A stretch of DNA of 64,000 nt, from NCBI RefSeq assembly GCF_003719305.1, contig NZ_RARC01000017.1, forward strand, positions 1 through 64,000. Direction: 5' to 3'. Made by a program: the position numbers and the translations under genes. Origin of the DNA: Mycolicibacterium stellerae (GTDB lineage: Bacteria > Actinomycetota > Actinomycetes > Mycobacteriales > Mycobacteriaceae). The notes beneath the pieces are model-generated. The model saw nothing but the letters and a program-made list of their open reading frames with translations, was not told where the DNA came from and ran no database searches. Shown piece by piece: positions 44,782 through 54,222 of the stretch (its first letter is position 1; each line of letters begins with the position of its first letter).

Positions 44782-47661
44782 ATGCTCGTTGTCCTGTTCG
44801 CCCATGCGGTCGCAACCGCGTTGGCTCCGCTGCTGGTGCACCGGTGGGGGCGAAAGGCTTTCTATCCGCTGGCGCTCGTCCCGCTCGTCTCCCTGGTCTG
44901 GGTGGCGCAGAACTGGCCGGGGCACGGACAGGCCCGCAGCGTGACCGTGACCTGGGTGCCCGAGCTGTCGATGGACATCACCCTGCGGTTCGATGCGCTC
45001 TCGGCGATCATGAGCGTGCTGGTGCTCGGCATCGGCGCACTCGTGCTGTTCTACTGCGCCGACTACTTCCACCACCACGACGGGCACGACGAGAAGCGGC
45101 TACCTAGCTTCGCCGCCGAACTGGTCGCGTTCTCTGGCGCCATGTTCGGCCTGGTGGTCAGTGACAACATGCTGGTGCTCTACGTGTTCTGGGAGCTCAC
45201 CACCGTGCTGTCCTTCCTCCTGGTTGGTCATTACGCCGAACGCGCAAGCAGCCGCAAGGCCGCGGTGCAAGCGCTGCTGGTGACGACGGCGGGCGGGCTG
45301 GCGATGCTGGTCGGCATCATCGTGCTCGGCACCATCTCGGGCACCTACCTGTTGTCCGAGCTGGTCGCGGCGCCTCCGACCGGGCTGGCGGCGTCGATCG
45401 CGATCGCGCTGATTCTCATTGGTGCACTGGCGAAGTCGGCAATCGTGCCGTTGCACTTCTGGCTGCCCGGCGCGATGGCCGCGCCTACCCCGGTGAGCGC
45501 CTACCTGCACGCCGCCGCCATGGTCAAGGCAGGCGTCTACCTGGTCGCCAGGATGAACCCGGGATTCGCCGACTCACCGCCGTGGCGGCCCATGGTGATC
45601 ACGCTGGGCGTGGTGACCGTGCTGCTTGCCGGCTGGCGGGCGATCCGCGAATACGACCTGAAGCTGATCCTGGCGTTCGGCACGGTGAGCCAACTCGGCT
45701 TCATCACGGTGATGGTCGGCGCGGGCGGCAGCGACCTGATGCTGGCCGGGCTGGCGCTGCTGTGCGCACACGCGATGTTCAAGGCCGCGCTGTTCATGGT
45801 CGTCGGCATCATCGACCACACCACCGGCACCCGCGACATCCGCAGGCTGGCCTGGCTCGGGCATGCCAACTGGCCGCTGCTCGTCATCGCCGTCGGCGCC
45901 ACGGCGAGCATGGCGGCGCTGCCACCGTTCCTCGGCTTCGTCGCCAAGGAAGCCGACTACGAAACCCTTTTGCACAGCCAGGCATTGGGGCATTTCGCGC
46001 CGTTCGTGCTTGGCGCCATCGTCGCAGGCTCGGTGTTCACCACCATGTACAGCCTGCGTTTCCTGTGGGGTGCGTTCGCGAAAAAGGGCAGGACGGAACC
46101 CAGCAAGCGCGTCGCGGCCATGCACGTTCCGCCTGTGACGTTCCTGGCCGCACCCGCCATCCTCGCCGCGGCGGGTCTGCTGTTCGGGCTGTGGCCGTCG
46201 CCGCTCGACAGTGCCCTTGACACCTATGCCGACACGATCCCCGGCGAAGGCGACTACGAGCTCGCGCTCTGGCACGGCTTCAACCTGCCGCTGCTGCTGT
46301 CGGCCCTGGTGCTGGCGATCGGCACTGCCGCGTTCTTCGGCCGGTCACGGTTTCCGCGGGCGAGGCTGGTGTACCTACCGCTTGGCAACGCGGACCGCAT
46401 TTACGACGCCGTGATCCGCGGCGCCGACGTGTTCTCGGTCCGGCTGACGGGCACCACCCAGCGCGGCTCGATTCCAGCGACGCAGTCGGTGATCCTGGCC
46501 ACGCTCGCGATCGTCCCCGCGGTGGTGCTGACGCTGGGGGCACGCGACCGCCCGGAGTTCGCGCTGTGGGGGTCGCCGCTGCAGGTGATCGTCGGCGTGC
46601 TGATACTGGCCGCCGCGGTCGGGGCGGCCGTCATGCGTAACCGTCTCGCGGCGGTGCTGCTCGTCGGCGTGACCGGCTACGGCTGCGGCACCATCTTCGC
46701 GTTCCACGGCGCACCCGACCTGGCCCTGACCCAATTCCTGGTGGAGACCCTGACGCTGGTCATCTTCGTGCTGGCGCTGCGCACGCTGCCCGCCGAGTCC
46801 GACCGCACCAACATCCGCAGGCACCGGCTGCCGCGCGCGGCCCTTGCGCTGGCCGTCGGGGCGAGCGTGACCACACTGGCGACGTTCGCGATGGCGGCCC
46901 GCACCGGTGTCCCGATCGCCGCGCTGCTGCCCAACGCCGCGTACTACCGCGGCAACGGCGCCAACACCGTCAACGTCCTGTTGGTCGACATCAGGGCATG
47001 GGACACCCTCGGCGAGATCTCGGTGTTGTTGGTCGCCGCGACCGGTGTGGCGTCAATGGTGTTCCGGCACAGGCGTTTCGGCGCCGCCCCGCGGGTCGCC
47101 GACGCCGGTCAACCCGACATCGGTCCAGTGGATGCGATCGCGACGAGCCCGGCCGCGGGCGACACCACCTGGTTGCGCGGCAGCGAACTGCGTGACCCGC
47201 GGAACCGGTCGCTGGTGCTGGAGGTGGCGACCCGGATGATCTTCCCGCTCATCATGGTGGCATCGGCATACTTCTTCTTCGCCGGGCACAACACACCCGG
47301 CGGCGGCTTCGCGGGCGGACTGACCGCCGGGCTGGCGCTGGTGTTGCGATATCTCGCGGGCGGTCGCTACGAACTCGGCGAGACGCTGCCACTGGACGCG
47401 GGCAAGATCCTCGGCACCGGCCTTGCGCTGTCGGCGGGCACCGCAGTGGCCTCGCTGCTGCTCGGCGCGCCGGTGCTTTCGTCGGCGGTGCTGGAGTTCG
47501 ACGTTCCGGTGCTCGGTCACATCAAGCTCGTCACCGCATTGTTCTTCGACCTCGGCGTGTATCTGATCGTCGTCGGCCTTGTGCTCGACGTGCTGCGCAG
47601 CCTCGGCGCGCGGGTGGACGTCGAGATATCCGCGCAGCGACCGGCGGCGGTGCCACGATGA
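44782..47661 (+). CDS. mrpA: Mrp Na+/H+ antiporter subunit A (fused A and B)
   Basis: 959 residues, the large Complex I-related subunit. The N-terminal two thirds form the NuoL-like proton channel (LYVFWELTTVLSFLLVGHY with the key glutamate, LHFWLPGAMAAPTPVSAYLH, and the lysine in SAIVPLHFW). Residues about 780-950 (VATRMIFPLIMVASAYFFF, NTPGGGFAGGL, VLDVLRSLG) are the MnhB-type domain normally encoded separately as mrpB, which explains the missing mrpB gene. The complex exchanges cytoplasmic Na+/K+ for protons. First gene of a seven-subunit operon. Confidence 0.95.
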   Translation: MLVVLFAHAVATALAPLLVHRWGRKAFYPLALVPLVSLVWVAQNWPGHGQARSVTVTWVPELSMDITLRFDALSAIMSVLVLGIGALVLFYCADYFHHHDGHDEKRLPSFAAELVAFSGAMFGLVVSDNMLVLYVFWELTTVLSFLLVGHYAERASSRKAAVQALLVTTAGGLAMLVGIIVLGTISGTYLLSELVAAPPTGLAASIAIALILIGALAKSAIVPLHFWLPGAMAAPTPVSAYLHAAAMVKAGVYLVARMNPGFADSPPWRPMVITLGVVTVLLAGWRAIREYDLKLILAFGTVSQLGFITVMVGAGGSDLMLAGLALLCAHAMFKAALFMVVGIIDHTTGTRDIRRLAWLGHANWPLLVIAVGATASMAALPPFLGFVAKEADYETLLHSQALGHFAPFVLGAIVAGSVFTTMYSLRFLWGAFAKKGRTEPSKRVAAMHVPPVTFLAAPAILAAAGLLFGLWPSPLDSALDTYADTIPGEGDYELALWHGFNLPLLLSALVLAIGTAAFFGRSRFPRARLVYLPLGNADRIYDAVIRGADVFSVRLTGTTQRGSIPATQSVILATLAIVPAVVLTLGARDRPEFALWGSPLQVIVGVLILAAAVGAAVMRNRLAAVLLVGVTGYGCGTIFAFHGAPDLALTQFLVETLTLVIFVLALRTLPAESDRTNIRRHRLPRAALALAVGASVTTLATFAMAARTGVPIAALLPNAAYYRGNGANTVNVLLVDIRAWDTLGEISVLLVAATGVASMVFRHRRFGAAPRVADAGQPDIGPVDAIATSPAAGDTTWLRGSELRDPRNRSLVLEVATRMIFPLIMVASAYFFFAGHNTPGGGFAGGLTAGLALVLRYLAGGRYELGETLPLDAGKILGTGLALSAGTAVASLLLGAPVLSSAVLEFDVPVLGHIKLVTALFFDLGVYLIVVGLVLDVLRSLGARVDVEISAQRPAAVPR

Positions 47662-48128
47662 CCGCCCTGCTCGTTCCGCTCGTGTTGATCGGCGGCCTCA
47701 CCAGCGTCGGGGTTTACCTGCTTCTGGAACGCGGCCTGACGCGAATGTTGTTGGGGCTGTTATTGATCGGCAACGCCGTCAACCTGTTGATTCTTCTCGT
47801 TGGCGGTCCGTCGGGAAACCCACCGGTGCGCGGCCGGATCAGCGACGGCCAGACCGCGACCGCCGATCCCTTGGCCCAGGGGATGATCCTCACCGCCATC
47901 GTCATCAGCATGGGCATCGCGGCGTTCGTGCTGTCGCTGATCTACCGGACCTACCAGCTGACCACCGACGAAGAGGTCGCCAACGACCCCGAGGACACCC
48001 GGGTCGCCCAGCTGACGGACGAAGAGCTCGCCGCCCTGGACGAGGCCAGGCCGACTCCCGATGTGTCGCGCGACACCGACGATCCCGACGAACTGGACGC
48101 GTTGCCGGGGCTGGAGGGGTCGCGATGA
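47658..48128 (+). CDS. mrpC: Mrp antiporter subunit C
   Basis: 156 residues, overlapping mrpA by four bases. NuoK-like with three helices in the first 100 residues (GVYLLLERGLTRMLLGLLL, GNAVNLLILLVGG, ALAQGMILTAIVISMGIAAF). The acidic tail after residue 110 (DEEVANDPEDTRVAQL, DPDELDALPG) is longer than in Bacillus MrpC and probably cytoplasmic. Part of the antiporter core. Confidence 0.94.
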   Translation: MTALLVPLVLIGGLTSVGVYLLLERGLTRMLLGLLLIGNAVNLLILLVGGPSGNPPVRGRISDGQTATADPLAQGMILTAIVISMGIAAFVLSLIYRTYQLTTDEEVANDPEDTRVAQLTDEELAALDEARPTPDVSRDTDDPDELDALPGLEGSR

Positions 48129-49732
48129 CGAGCACAGCCTCCGCGGTGTTGACCCCGCTGCCCGTGTTGATTCCGTTGATCGCCTCGGCCGCCACGCTGG
48201 TGGCCGGTCGCCGACCCCGACTGCAGCGGACCATCACGCTGGTCGCGTTGTCCTCGGTGGTCGCGGTGTGCGCGGCTCTGCTCTATCTCGCCGACCGTGA
48301 CGGCACTATCGCCCTGCACGTCGGCGGCTGGGGACAGAGCGTGGCAGGAATGGGTCCGCTTGGCATCACGCTTGTGGTGGACCGGCTTTCGGCGCTGATG
48401 CTTATCGTCTCGTCGATCGTCCTGCTCGCCGTGGTGCTTTACGCCATCGGGCAGGGCATCCGCGACGGGGACGACCGCCAACCCGTTTCGATCTTCCTGC
48501 CCACCTACCTCGTGCTGTCGGCGGGGGTGTGCAACGCGTTCCTGGCCGGGGACCTTTTCAACCTCTTCGTCGGGTTCGAGGTGCTGCTTGCCGCGAGCTT
48601 CGTGCTGTTGACCATCGGCGCGAGCACAGAGCGCGTCCGCGTCGGCATCTCCTACGTCATGGTCTCGATGGTGTCGTCGGTGATCTTCCTGATCGGCATC
48701 GCGCTGATCTACGCCGCGACCGGCACACTGAACATGGCCGAGGTCGCGGTCCGGATGGACGGGGTCGCGGCGGGCACGCGCAGCGCACTGTTCGCGGTGC
48801 TGCTCGTCGCGTTCGGCATCAAGGCCGCGGTGTTCCCGCTGTCCTCCTGGTTGCCCGACTCCTACCCGACCGCCCCTGCACCCGTCACCGCGGTGTTCGC
48901 CGGCTTGCTCACGAAAGTCGGTGTCTACGCGATCATCCGCGCGCACACGCTGCTGTTCCCGAACGGTGGGCTGGATCGGATGTTGATGGTGGCGGCGTTC
49001 CTCACCATGCTCGTCGGTATTTTCGGCGCCATCGCGCAGAGCGATATCAAGCGACTGTTGTCCTTCACTTTGGTCAGCCACATCGGCTACATGGTGTTCG
49101 GCGTCGCCCTGTCGAGTGAGCTCGGCCTCTCCGGTGCGATCTACTACGTCACACACCACATCCTGGTGCAGACGGCGCTCTTCCTGGTCGTCGGCCTCAT
49201 CGAGCGACAGGCAGGCGCGTCCACGCTTCAGCGACTCGGCGGGCTGGCGGCGGCGAGCCCCCTGCTGGCCTTCGTATTCGTCGTACCCGCGCTCAATCTC
49301 GGTGGGATACCGCCGTTTTCCGGATTCATCGGCAAGGTCGCACTGCTGCAGGCCGGCGCCCAGGACGGTTCGGTACTGGCCTGGCTGCTGGTGGGCGGCA
49401 GCGTGGTGACCAGCCTGCTGACGCTGTACGTGGTGTCCCGCGTCTGGACGCTTGCCTTCTGGCGCACTCGCACCGACGCGCCAGAGGGCGACGTCGCGGC
49501 CGCTGCGCCGTCGGCCCTGCTCGACGACACAGAGGACATCCTGCTAGCCGACCGAACAGACGTCGGACGGATGCCGGTGGGCATGATGGTGCCGACCGGG
49601 GCACTGATCGCCGTCGGGCTCACGCTGACGGTGATAGCCGGTCCGATCGTCGCGTACACCGATCGCGCGGCCGCCGAAGTGCTTGACCGTGATCGCTACA
49701 TCTCGGCGGTCCTCGGGGAGGCGCCACGATGA
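48125..49732 (+). CDS. mrpD: Mrp antiporter subunit D
   Basis: 535 residues, ATG at 48125 overlapping mrpC by four bases. A NuoM/NuoN-like antiporter subunit of 14 helices. The conserved loop FLAGDLFNLFVGFEVLLAAS supplies the essential glutamate, IKAAVFPLSSWLPDSYPTAP the discontinuous-helix lysine, and YVTHHILVQTALFLVVGL the later histidine/lysine region. It forms the second proton pathway of the complex beside MrpA. Confidence 0.95.
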   Translation: MTSTASAVLTPLPVLIPLIASAATLVAGRRPRLQRTITLVALSSVVAVCAALLYLADRDGTIALHVGGWGQSVAGMGPLGITLVVDRLSALMLIVSSIVLLAVVLYAIGQGIRDGDDRQPVSIFLPTYLVLSAGVCNAFLAGDLFNLFVGFEVLLAASFVLLTIGASTERVRVGISYVMVSMVSSVIFLIGIALIYAATGTLNMAEVAVRMDGVAAGTRSALFAVLLVAFGIKAAVFPLSSWLPDSYPTAPAPVTAVFAGLLTKVGVYAIIRAHTLLFPNGGLDRMLMVAAFLTMLVGIFGAIAQSDIKRLLSFTLVSHIGYMVFGVALSSELGLSGAIYYVTHHILVQTALFLVVGLIERQAGASTLQRLGGLAAASPLLAFVFVVPALNLGGIPPFSGFIGKVALLQAGAQDGSVLAWLLVGGSVVTSLLTLYVVSRVWTLAFWRTRTDAPEGDVAAAAPSALLDDTEDILLADRTDVGRMPVGMMVPTGALIAVGLTLTVIAGPIVAYTDRAAAEVLDRDRYISAVLGEAPR

Positions 49733-50262
49733 GAAGCCGCCTGCTGCGAGTTTGGGTGCTCTGCTGGCTGATGCTGGTCTGGGTGTTGTTGTGGGGCACG
49801 GCAACACCTGCCAACATCATCGGTGGTTTTGCGGTGGCGTTGGTGGTCACACTGCTGCTGCCGCTACCCGTTGTGCCCGTCGAGGGCCGGGTGCACCCGC
49901 TGTCGCTGGTGAAGCTGATCGCGGTCGTCGCCTACCAGTTGGTGTTGTCCTCGCTGCAGGTGGCCTGGCTGGCGATCAGACCGGGGCCGCCACCGCTGAC
50001 CGCGGTGCTGCGCGCGAGGCTCGCGATCAAGTCGGATCTGGTGCTCGCGCTGGCCGTCAACATCTTCAACCTGATCCCCGGGTCGATCGTGCTGGAGATC
50101 AATCAGGAGCGGCGGCAGCTCTACATGCATGTCATCGACGTCGGCAACGTGAAGGCCGTCGACCGCTTCTACCACCAGGTCGCCCAGGTGGAGCGCTTGC
50201 TGGTGTCGACGTTCGAGCGCGATGCGGACTGGCAGCCTGCCGTCAGCAAGGAGGAGCAATGA
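49729..50262 (+). CDS. mrpE: Mrp antiporter subunit E
   Basis: 177 residues, ATGA overlap with mrpD. Two N-terminal helices, then the MNHE soluble domain with LIAVVAYQLVLSSLQVAWL, LALAVNIFNLIPGSIVLEI and MHVIDVGN, diagnostic of MrpE. It is required for complex assembly in Bacillus. Same operon. Confidence 0.94.
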   Translation: MRSRLLRVWVLCWLMLVWVLLWGTATPANIIGGFAVALVVTLLLPLPVVPVEGRVHPLSLVKLIAVVAYQLVLSSLQVAWLAIRPGPPPLTAVLRARLAIKSDLVLALAVNIFNLIPGSIVLEINQERRQLYMHVIDVGNVKAVDRFYHQVAQVERLLVSTFERDADWQPAVSKEEQ

Positions 50263-50546
50263 ACACCGTGTGGATCATCGCCGCGGTGATGCTGATCGCG
50301 GCCGCGGTGATCGTGATGTTCCGGATCCTGGCCGGGCCGAGCACGTTGGACCGCATCGTCGCGCTGGACACCCTGGTGGCCGTGACGATGTGCGCGATCG
50401 GCACATGGGCGGCATTCAGCCTGGACACCACCGTCACATACAGCCTGACGGCGCTCGCACTGATCAGCTTCGTCGGCGCGGTCAGCGTCGCGCGGTTCCG
50501 GGTCCCCGATATCCGCCGCAACCGCGAGAGCAGGTACCAGCGATGA
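50259..50546 (+). CDS. mrpF: Mrp antiporter subunit F
   Basis: 95 residues, ATGA overlap with mrpE, strong GAGGAG ribosome site inside the mrpE end. Three helices with FRILAGPSTLDRIVALDTL, the conserved MrpF loop whose aspartate lies in the ion path of the complex. Same operon. Confidence 0.94.
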   Translation: MNTVWIIAAVMLIAAAVIVMFRILAGPSTLDRIVALDTLVAVTMCAIGTWAAFSLDTTVTYSLTALALISFVGAVSVARFRVPDIRRNRESRYQR

Positions 50547-50869
50547 ACATCGCAGACATCGTCGCCGCGGTGCTGGTGCTCAGCGGCTCGGCGCTGGCGC
50601 TCACCGCGGCGATCGGCGTAGTCCGGTTCCCTGACACCCTGTCTCGGATGCACGCGGCCAGCAAGCCGCAGGTGCTGGGCCTGCTGTTGGTACTGGCGGG
50701 CGCGGCGATCCGGCTGCGTGGCAATGTGGATGTCGGCATGCTGATCCTGACGGGCATATTCACCGTCATCACGGCGCCGGTCGTGGCCAACCGGGTGGGG
50801 CAACTCGCATACCGCGAACAGAACGTGCACGACAAGCTCACAAAGGACGAATTGAGCGAGCAAAGTTGA
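50543..50869 (+). CDS. mrpG: Mrp antiporter subunit G
   Basis: 108 residues, ATGA overlap with mrpF. Three helices with IGVVRFPDTLSRMHAASKPQ, the PhaG/MnhG signature, and GILTVITAPV-like LTGIFTVITAPVVANRV. The last subunit. The four-base overlaps through the whole operon indicate strict co-translation. Confidence 0.94.
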   Translation: MNIADIVAAVLVLSGSALALTAAIGVVRFPDTLSRMHAASKPQVLGLLLVLAGAAIRLRGNVDVGMLILTGIFTVITAPVVANRVGQLAYREQNVHDKLTKDELSEQS

Positions 50870-50884
50870 CCGAAGGCGGCACGA

Positions 50885-51790
50885 ATGGCCAGAACTGACG
50901 ACGACTCCTGGGACATCACCGAAAGTGTCGGTGCCACCGCATTGGGCGTCGCGTGGGCGCGATCTCAAGAGTCGACGTCGGAGTGCCCGTTGTACACGGA
51001 CCCGTACGCGGAGGTGTTCATCGCAGAGGCCGTCACGCGCGGCTGGGAACTGCCGCAGCGGCACATGGCCGAGCGGATCCGATCCATTTCCGGTTACGCC
51101 GCGTCCCGCACCAAGTGGTTCGACGAATTCTTCATCGCGGCGGGCGCAGCCGGTATCGAGCAGGCGGTGATCCTCGCCGCCGGGCTCGACGCCAGGGCGT
51201 GGCGGCTGCCGTGGAACGACGGCAGCGTGGTTTACGAGATCGATCAGCCGAAGGTGCTGGCGTTCAAGACCGAGACACTGCGCGCCCACGGCGCGGCTCC
51301 CGCGGCCCGTTACGTGGCGGTACCCGTCGACCTGCGGCGCGACTGGCCGCAGGCGTTGCGGGAGGCGGGATTCGATGCAGGCGAGCCGACCGCTTGGGCG
51401 GCCGAGGGGCTGTTGCCGTACCTCCCCGCCGACGGTCAGGATCTTCTGTTCGAGCGAATCGCGGCCCTCAGCGCCAAGGGCAGCCGTGTCGCCGTGGAGG
51501 CTTTCGGCGCCGGGTTCTTCGATCCGGAGTACCTCGCCAGCCGCCGCGAGCGGTTACGTCAGCTGCGTGAGCAGGCCGGTGTGCCCGACGACACCCCCGA
51601 CGTGGCGGATCTCTGGTTCATCGAGGAGCGCACCGAGGTCACCGACTGGTTCTCCGCGCACGGCTGGGAGGTGTCGACGATCGACGCCGCGGACCTGATG
51701 AAGAGATACAACCGCACGACCGACGACGACACAACGCCGCGAACGGCTTTCGTCGAGGCGAGACTCAGCGGTTATTCGCCCGACAACTGA
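50885..51790 (+). CDS. SAM-dependent methyltransferase (mycobacterial LCMT-like family)
   Basis: 301 residues, 15 bp after mrpG. The pattern DITESVGATALGVAWARS, DPYAEVFI, AASRTKWFDEFF, ILAAGLDARAWRLPW, AEGLLPYLPADGQDLLFERI and RTAFVEARL is the large mycobacterial family (TIGR00027 type) related to leucine carboxyl methyltransferases. M. tuberculosis has a dozen copies of unknown substrate. It may be co-transcribed with mrp. Its last 19 bp overlap the convergent LON-domain gene. Confidence 0.9.
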   Translation: MARTDDDSWDITESVGATALGVAWARSQESTSECPLYTDPYAEVFIAEAVTRGWELPQRHMAERIRSISGYAASRTKWFDEFFIAAGAAGIEQAVILAAGLDARAWRLPWNDGSVVYEIDQPKVLAFKTETLRAHGAAPAARYVAVPVDLRRDWPQALREAGFDAGEPTAWAAEGLLPYLPADGQDLLFERIAALSAKGSRVAVEAFGAGFFDPEYLASRRERLRQLREQAGVPDDTPDVADLWFIEERTEVTDWFSAHGWEVSTIDAADLMKRYNRTTDDDTTPRTAFVEARLSGYSPDN

Positions 51791-52407
51791 AATTCGACGA
51801 GCGCGCTGACCGTTTCGACGGCTTCGCTCAGTGCCGCCAACCGTGCCGCGACCGTCGGCGCGGACAGCACCGCGTAGCGATCGGCCTGTCCCATCGGCAA
51901 GCGGGTCGTCAACGCGTACAACCACATTGCCGCGTCCGGCACGGCGTCCGCCCCGGCCACGATATCCCGCGCGTTGATCTCGGCACCGCGGGCACCGGCG
52001 ATCCGTTCGAACAAGGCGACCATTTTGTCCTCGATGTCGCGGATGGCGTCGGCGCCGACCGGTTCACCCGGCTCGTCGGGCCACAGCTCGATCGCGGCCC
52101 GCGGATAGGGATGATCGGGCTGCCATTCCACTACCCGGATCCGCTCGGCCATCACGCAGTTGAGCCGGTAGCGCCCGTCGCCGAAGTCGGCGACCTCGGC
52201 GATGTGGGCCAGCGTGCCGACATCGCTGCGCGCATCGCCGCCGCCGACCTCGCGGCCCGCCTCGATCAACACGACACCGAAGGCGGGGTCGTCCATCGCG
52301 AGGCAGTCGGAGACCAGCGCGGAATACCGCGGTTCGAAAATCCGCAGCGGAAGTTCCTCGCCGGGCAGCATCGCCCGCTCGAGCGGAAACATCGGGACGG
52401 TCGGCAC
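51772..52407 (-). CDS. LON substrate-binding-domain protein
   Basis: 211 residues from the GTG at 52407, 2 bp after the ligase stop; the ATG at 52392 is an alternative. It consists of the Lon N-terminal (LAN) domain alone: MFPLERAMLPGEELPLRIFE, RYSALVSDCL, GTLAHIAEVADFGDGRY and GRRIRV-like AERIRVVEW. No ATPase or protease domain is present. Such stand-alone proteins may bind misfolded peptides; function unproven. Last gene of the virR-sodC operon, matching Rv0434 in M. tuberculosis (recalled). Confidence 0.88.
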   Translation of the reverse strand: MPTVPMFPLERAMLPGEELPLRIFEPRYSALVSDCLAMDDPAFGVVLIEAGREVGGGDARSDVGTLAHIAEVADFGDGRYRLNCVMAERIRVVEWQPDHPYPRAAIELWPDEPGEPVGADAIRDIEDKMVALFERIAGARGAEINARDIVAGADAVPDAAMWLYALTTRLPMGQADRYAVLSAPTVAARLAALSEAVETVSALVEFQLSGE

Positions 52408-52409
52408 GC

Positions 52410-53540
52410 TCAGATGTCCAACTCGCCGACCAAGGCGTCGACCACCGCGCGCAGGTCGCCGTCGGTGTCTTCGGCGATGCGTCGCTGGCGCTGATAGGAC
52501 GCGCCGAGCCGGTAGATGTCGGCCACCCCGGCCAGCTCGTCGCTGCAGTGCAGCGATCTCGCCACGGGTTCGAGCCGGTTGAGCAGCTCGTCGAGGTCCT
52601 CGGTGACCAATCGCTCGTTGCTGTCGGCGTCCAGGATGATCACCGCGTCGAGGCCGTATCGCGCTGCACGCCATTTGTTTTCCTGCACATGCCACGGCGG
52701 CATCGTCGGCAGCTCTTCACCGGCGTCCAGCCTGCGGTCGAGATCGACGATCAGGCAGTGCGTCAGCGCGGTAAGGGCACCGAGCTCGCGGAGGTTGGAG
52801 ACGCCGTCGAATACGCGCACCTCCACCGTGCCGAGATGTGGGGAAGGCCGGATGTCCCAACGGATCTCGTTCATGTGGTCGATGATGCCGGTCTTCTTCT
52901 GGTCGTGGACGAACCCCTCCCACTGCGCCCACGTCTGGAACTGGAACGGCAGGCCCGCCGTCGGCAGCTGCTGAAACATCATCGCGCGGTTGCTCGCATA
53001 CCCGGTGTCTTCACCGTCCCAGTACGGCGACGACGACGACAGCGCCAGCAGGTGCGGGTAGTGGTTGAGCAGCGACGTGACGATCGGCATCACCTTGTGC
53101 GCCGAGGAGATGCCGACGTGCACGTGCACACCCCAGATGAGCATCTGCCGACCCCACCACTGGGTGCGTTTGATCAGTTCCGCGTACCGCGGCGCATCGG
53201 TCAACTTCTGAGCGGACCACTTCGCGAACGGGTGCGTGCCCGCGCAGAAAAGTTCCATGCCGCGTTTGCGCACGACTTCGCGCGCGGGCAGCAGGGTGGA
53301 CCGCAGGTCTTCCATCGCCTGACCCGCGTTGTCGCAGATGCCGGTGACGACCTCGACCGTGTTGCGCAGCAATTCCTTGTGTACGCGCGGGTTTTCACCG
53401 ATCTCGGCGATCACCGCAGCCGCTTCGTTGCTCAGGTCGCGGGTCTCGGCGTCGACGAGGGCGAATTCCCATTCGACACCAACGGTCGGCCGAGCCGACC
53501 CGGCGAAATCTATTCGACTGCTAACCGGTACCGATGACAC
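52410..53540 (-). CDS. Glutamate-cysteine ligase-like carboxylate-amine ligase (YbdK type)
   Basis: 376 residues from the GTG at 53540, inside the sodC 3' end (20-bp overlap). It fits the GCS2 family: PTVGVEWEFALVD (metal-binding glutamates), HKELLRNTVEVVTGIC, GTHPFAKW, RTQWWGRQMLIWGVHVHVGI (partial), ASNRAMMFQQLPTAG and GTVEVRVFDG. YbdK joins glutamate to an amine carboxylate weakly; mycobacteria make mycothiol and not glutathione, so the physiological product is uncertain. It is homologous to Rv0433 by order and sequence (recalled). Confidence 0.9.
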   Translation of the reverse strand: MSSVPVSSRIDFAGSARPTVGVEWEFALVDAETRDLSNEAAAVIAEIGENPRVHKELLRNTVEVVTGICDNAGQAMEDLRSTLLPAREVVRKRGMELFCAGTHPFAKWSAQKLTDAPRYAELIKRTQWWGRQMLIWGVHVHVGISSAHKVMPIVTSLLNHYPHLLALSSSSPYWDGEDTGYASNRAMMFQQLPTAGLPFQFQTWAQWEGFVHDQKKTGIIDHMNEIRWDIRPSPHLGTVEVRVFDGVSNLRELGALTALTHCLIVDLDRRLDAGEELPTMPPWHVQENKWRAARYGLDAVIILDADSNERLVTEDLDELLNRLEPVARSLHCSDELAGVADIYRLGASYQRQRRIAEDTDGDLRAVVDALVGELDI

Positions 53541-54213
53541 CGCACGCGACCCGCTTCCCGGCGTCGCCGGTGGCCAGCGTGGTCTGGTCCGGAGGCGGGG
53601 TGCCGTTGATCTGCTGGTAGCGCTCCGGCGGGATGTTGGCGAAGTTGTCGGCCTTCTCGTGAATGATGATCGACGTCTTGGCGCCCGCGAGCAGATCCTC
53701 GGAGGTGAAGGCATCGGCGGTCGTCACCAACTCGGCGGTGCCGTCCTCGCGCACCTGCAGCGACGTGAGGTCGCCGCTTGCCGGATGCCCGCTGTGCCCT
53801 GGCACCTGGAAATGCCCTCCTGCGGAGTTGAAGTCGCCCGGCTCGCCACCTGTCGGTGCGACCGAGCTCGCTTCGCACTTGCCAACCGAATGGATGTGCA
53901 GCCCGTGGAAGCCCGGTGTCAGCTGACCGGGTTCGGTGGTCTTCACGGTCACGGTCACAAAGCCGCTGGAGAACTCGAAGTCGGCGGTGGCCACCGTGGC
54001 GCCGGCTGCGTTCTTGAGTTGAGCGGTCAGCTTGTCGCCCGCGGGCGCCGCCTCTCCTTGGCGCTCGGTGGCCGAAGCCGACGGCGCAGGCGACCCCGTC
54101 CAAACCGGCGGGGGGGTGCCCGGCGTCGAGCTCGGCGTCTCGGGTGCGCTGCAGGCGCTCAGCGCCAAAGCGGGGAATGCGAATAGGGCAGCGACTGTGA
54201 CGGTCCTAAACAT
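53521..54213 (-). CDS. sodC: Cu/Zn-type superoxide dismutase lipoprotein
   Basis: 230 residues. The signal peptide ends in the lipobox LSAC with C21, so it is anchored outside the membrane, where it removes superoxide, for instance from phagocytes. Copper ligands H106, H108 (HGLHIHSVG), H134 and H185 are present, and C113 and C224 can form the disulfide. At the zinc site D148 remains, but the position three before it, normally a His, is A145, as in the zinc-less SodC of M. tuberculosis; H140 and H143 are nearby. Third gene of its operon. Confidence 0.95.
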   Translation of the reverse strand: MFRTVTVAALFAFPALALSACSAPETPSSTPGTPPPVWTGSPAPSASATERQGEAAPAGDKLTAQLKNAAGATVATADFEFSSGFVTVTVKTTEPGQLTPGFHGLHIHSVGKCEASSVAPTGGEPGDFNSAGGHFQVPGHSGHPASGDLTSLQVREDGTAELVTTADAFTSEDLLAGAKTSIIIHEKADNFANIPPERYQQINGTPPPDQTTLATGDAGKRVACGVIGTG

Positions 54214-54222
54214 GCGGTGAGC

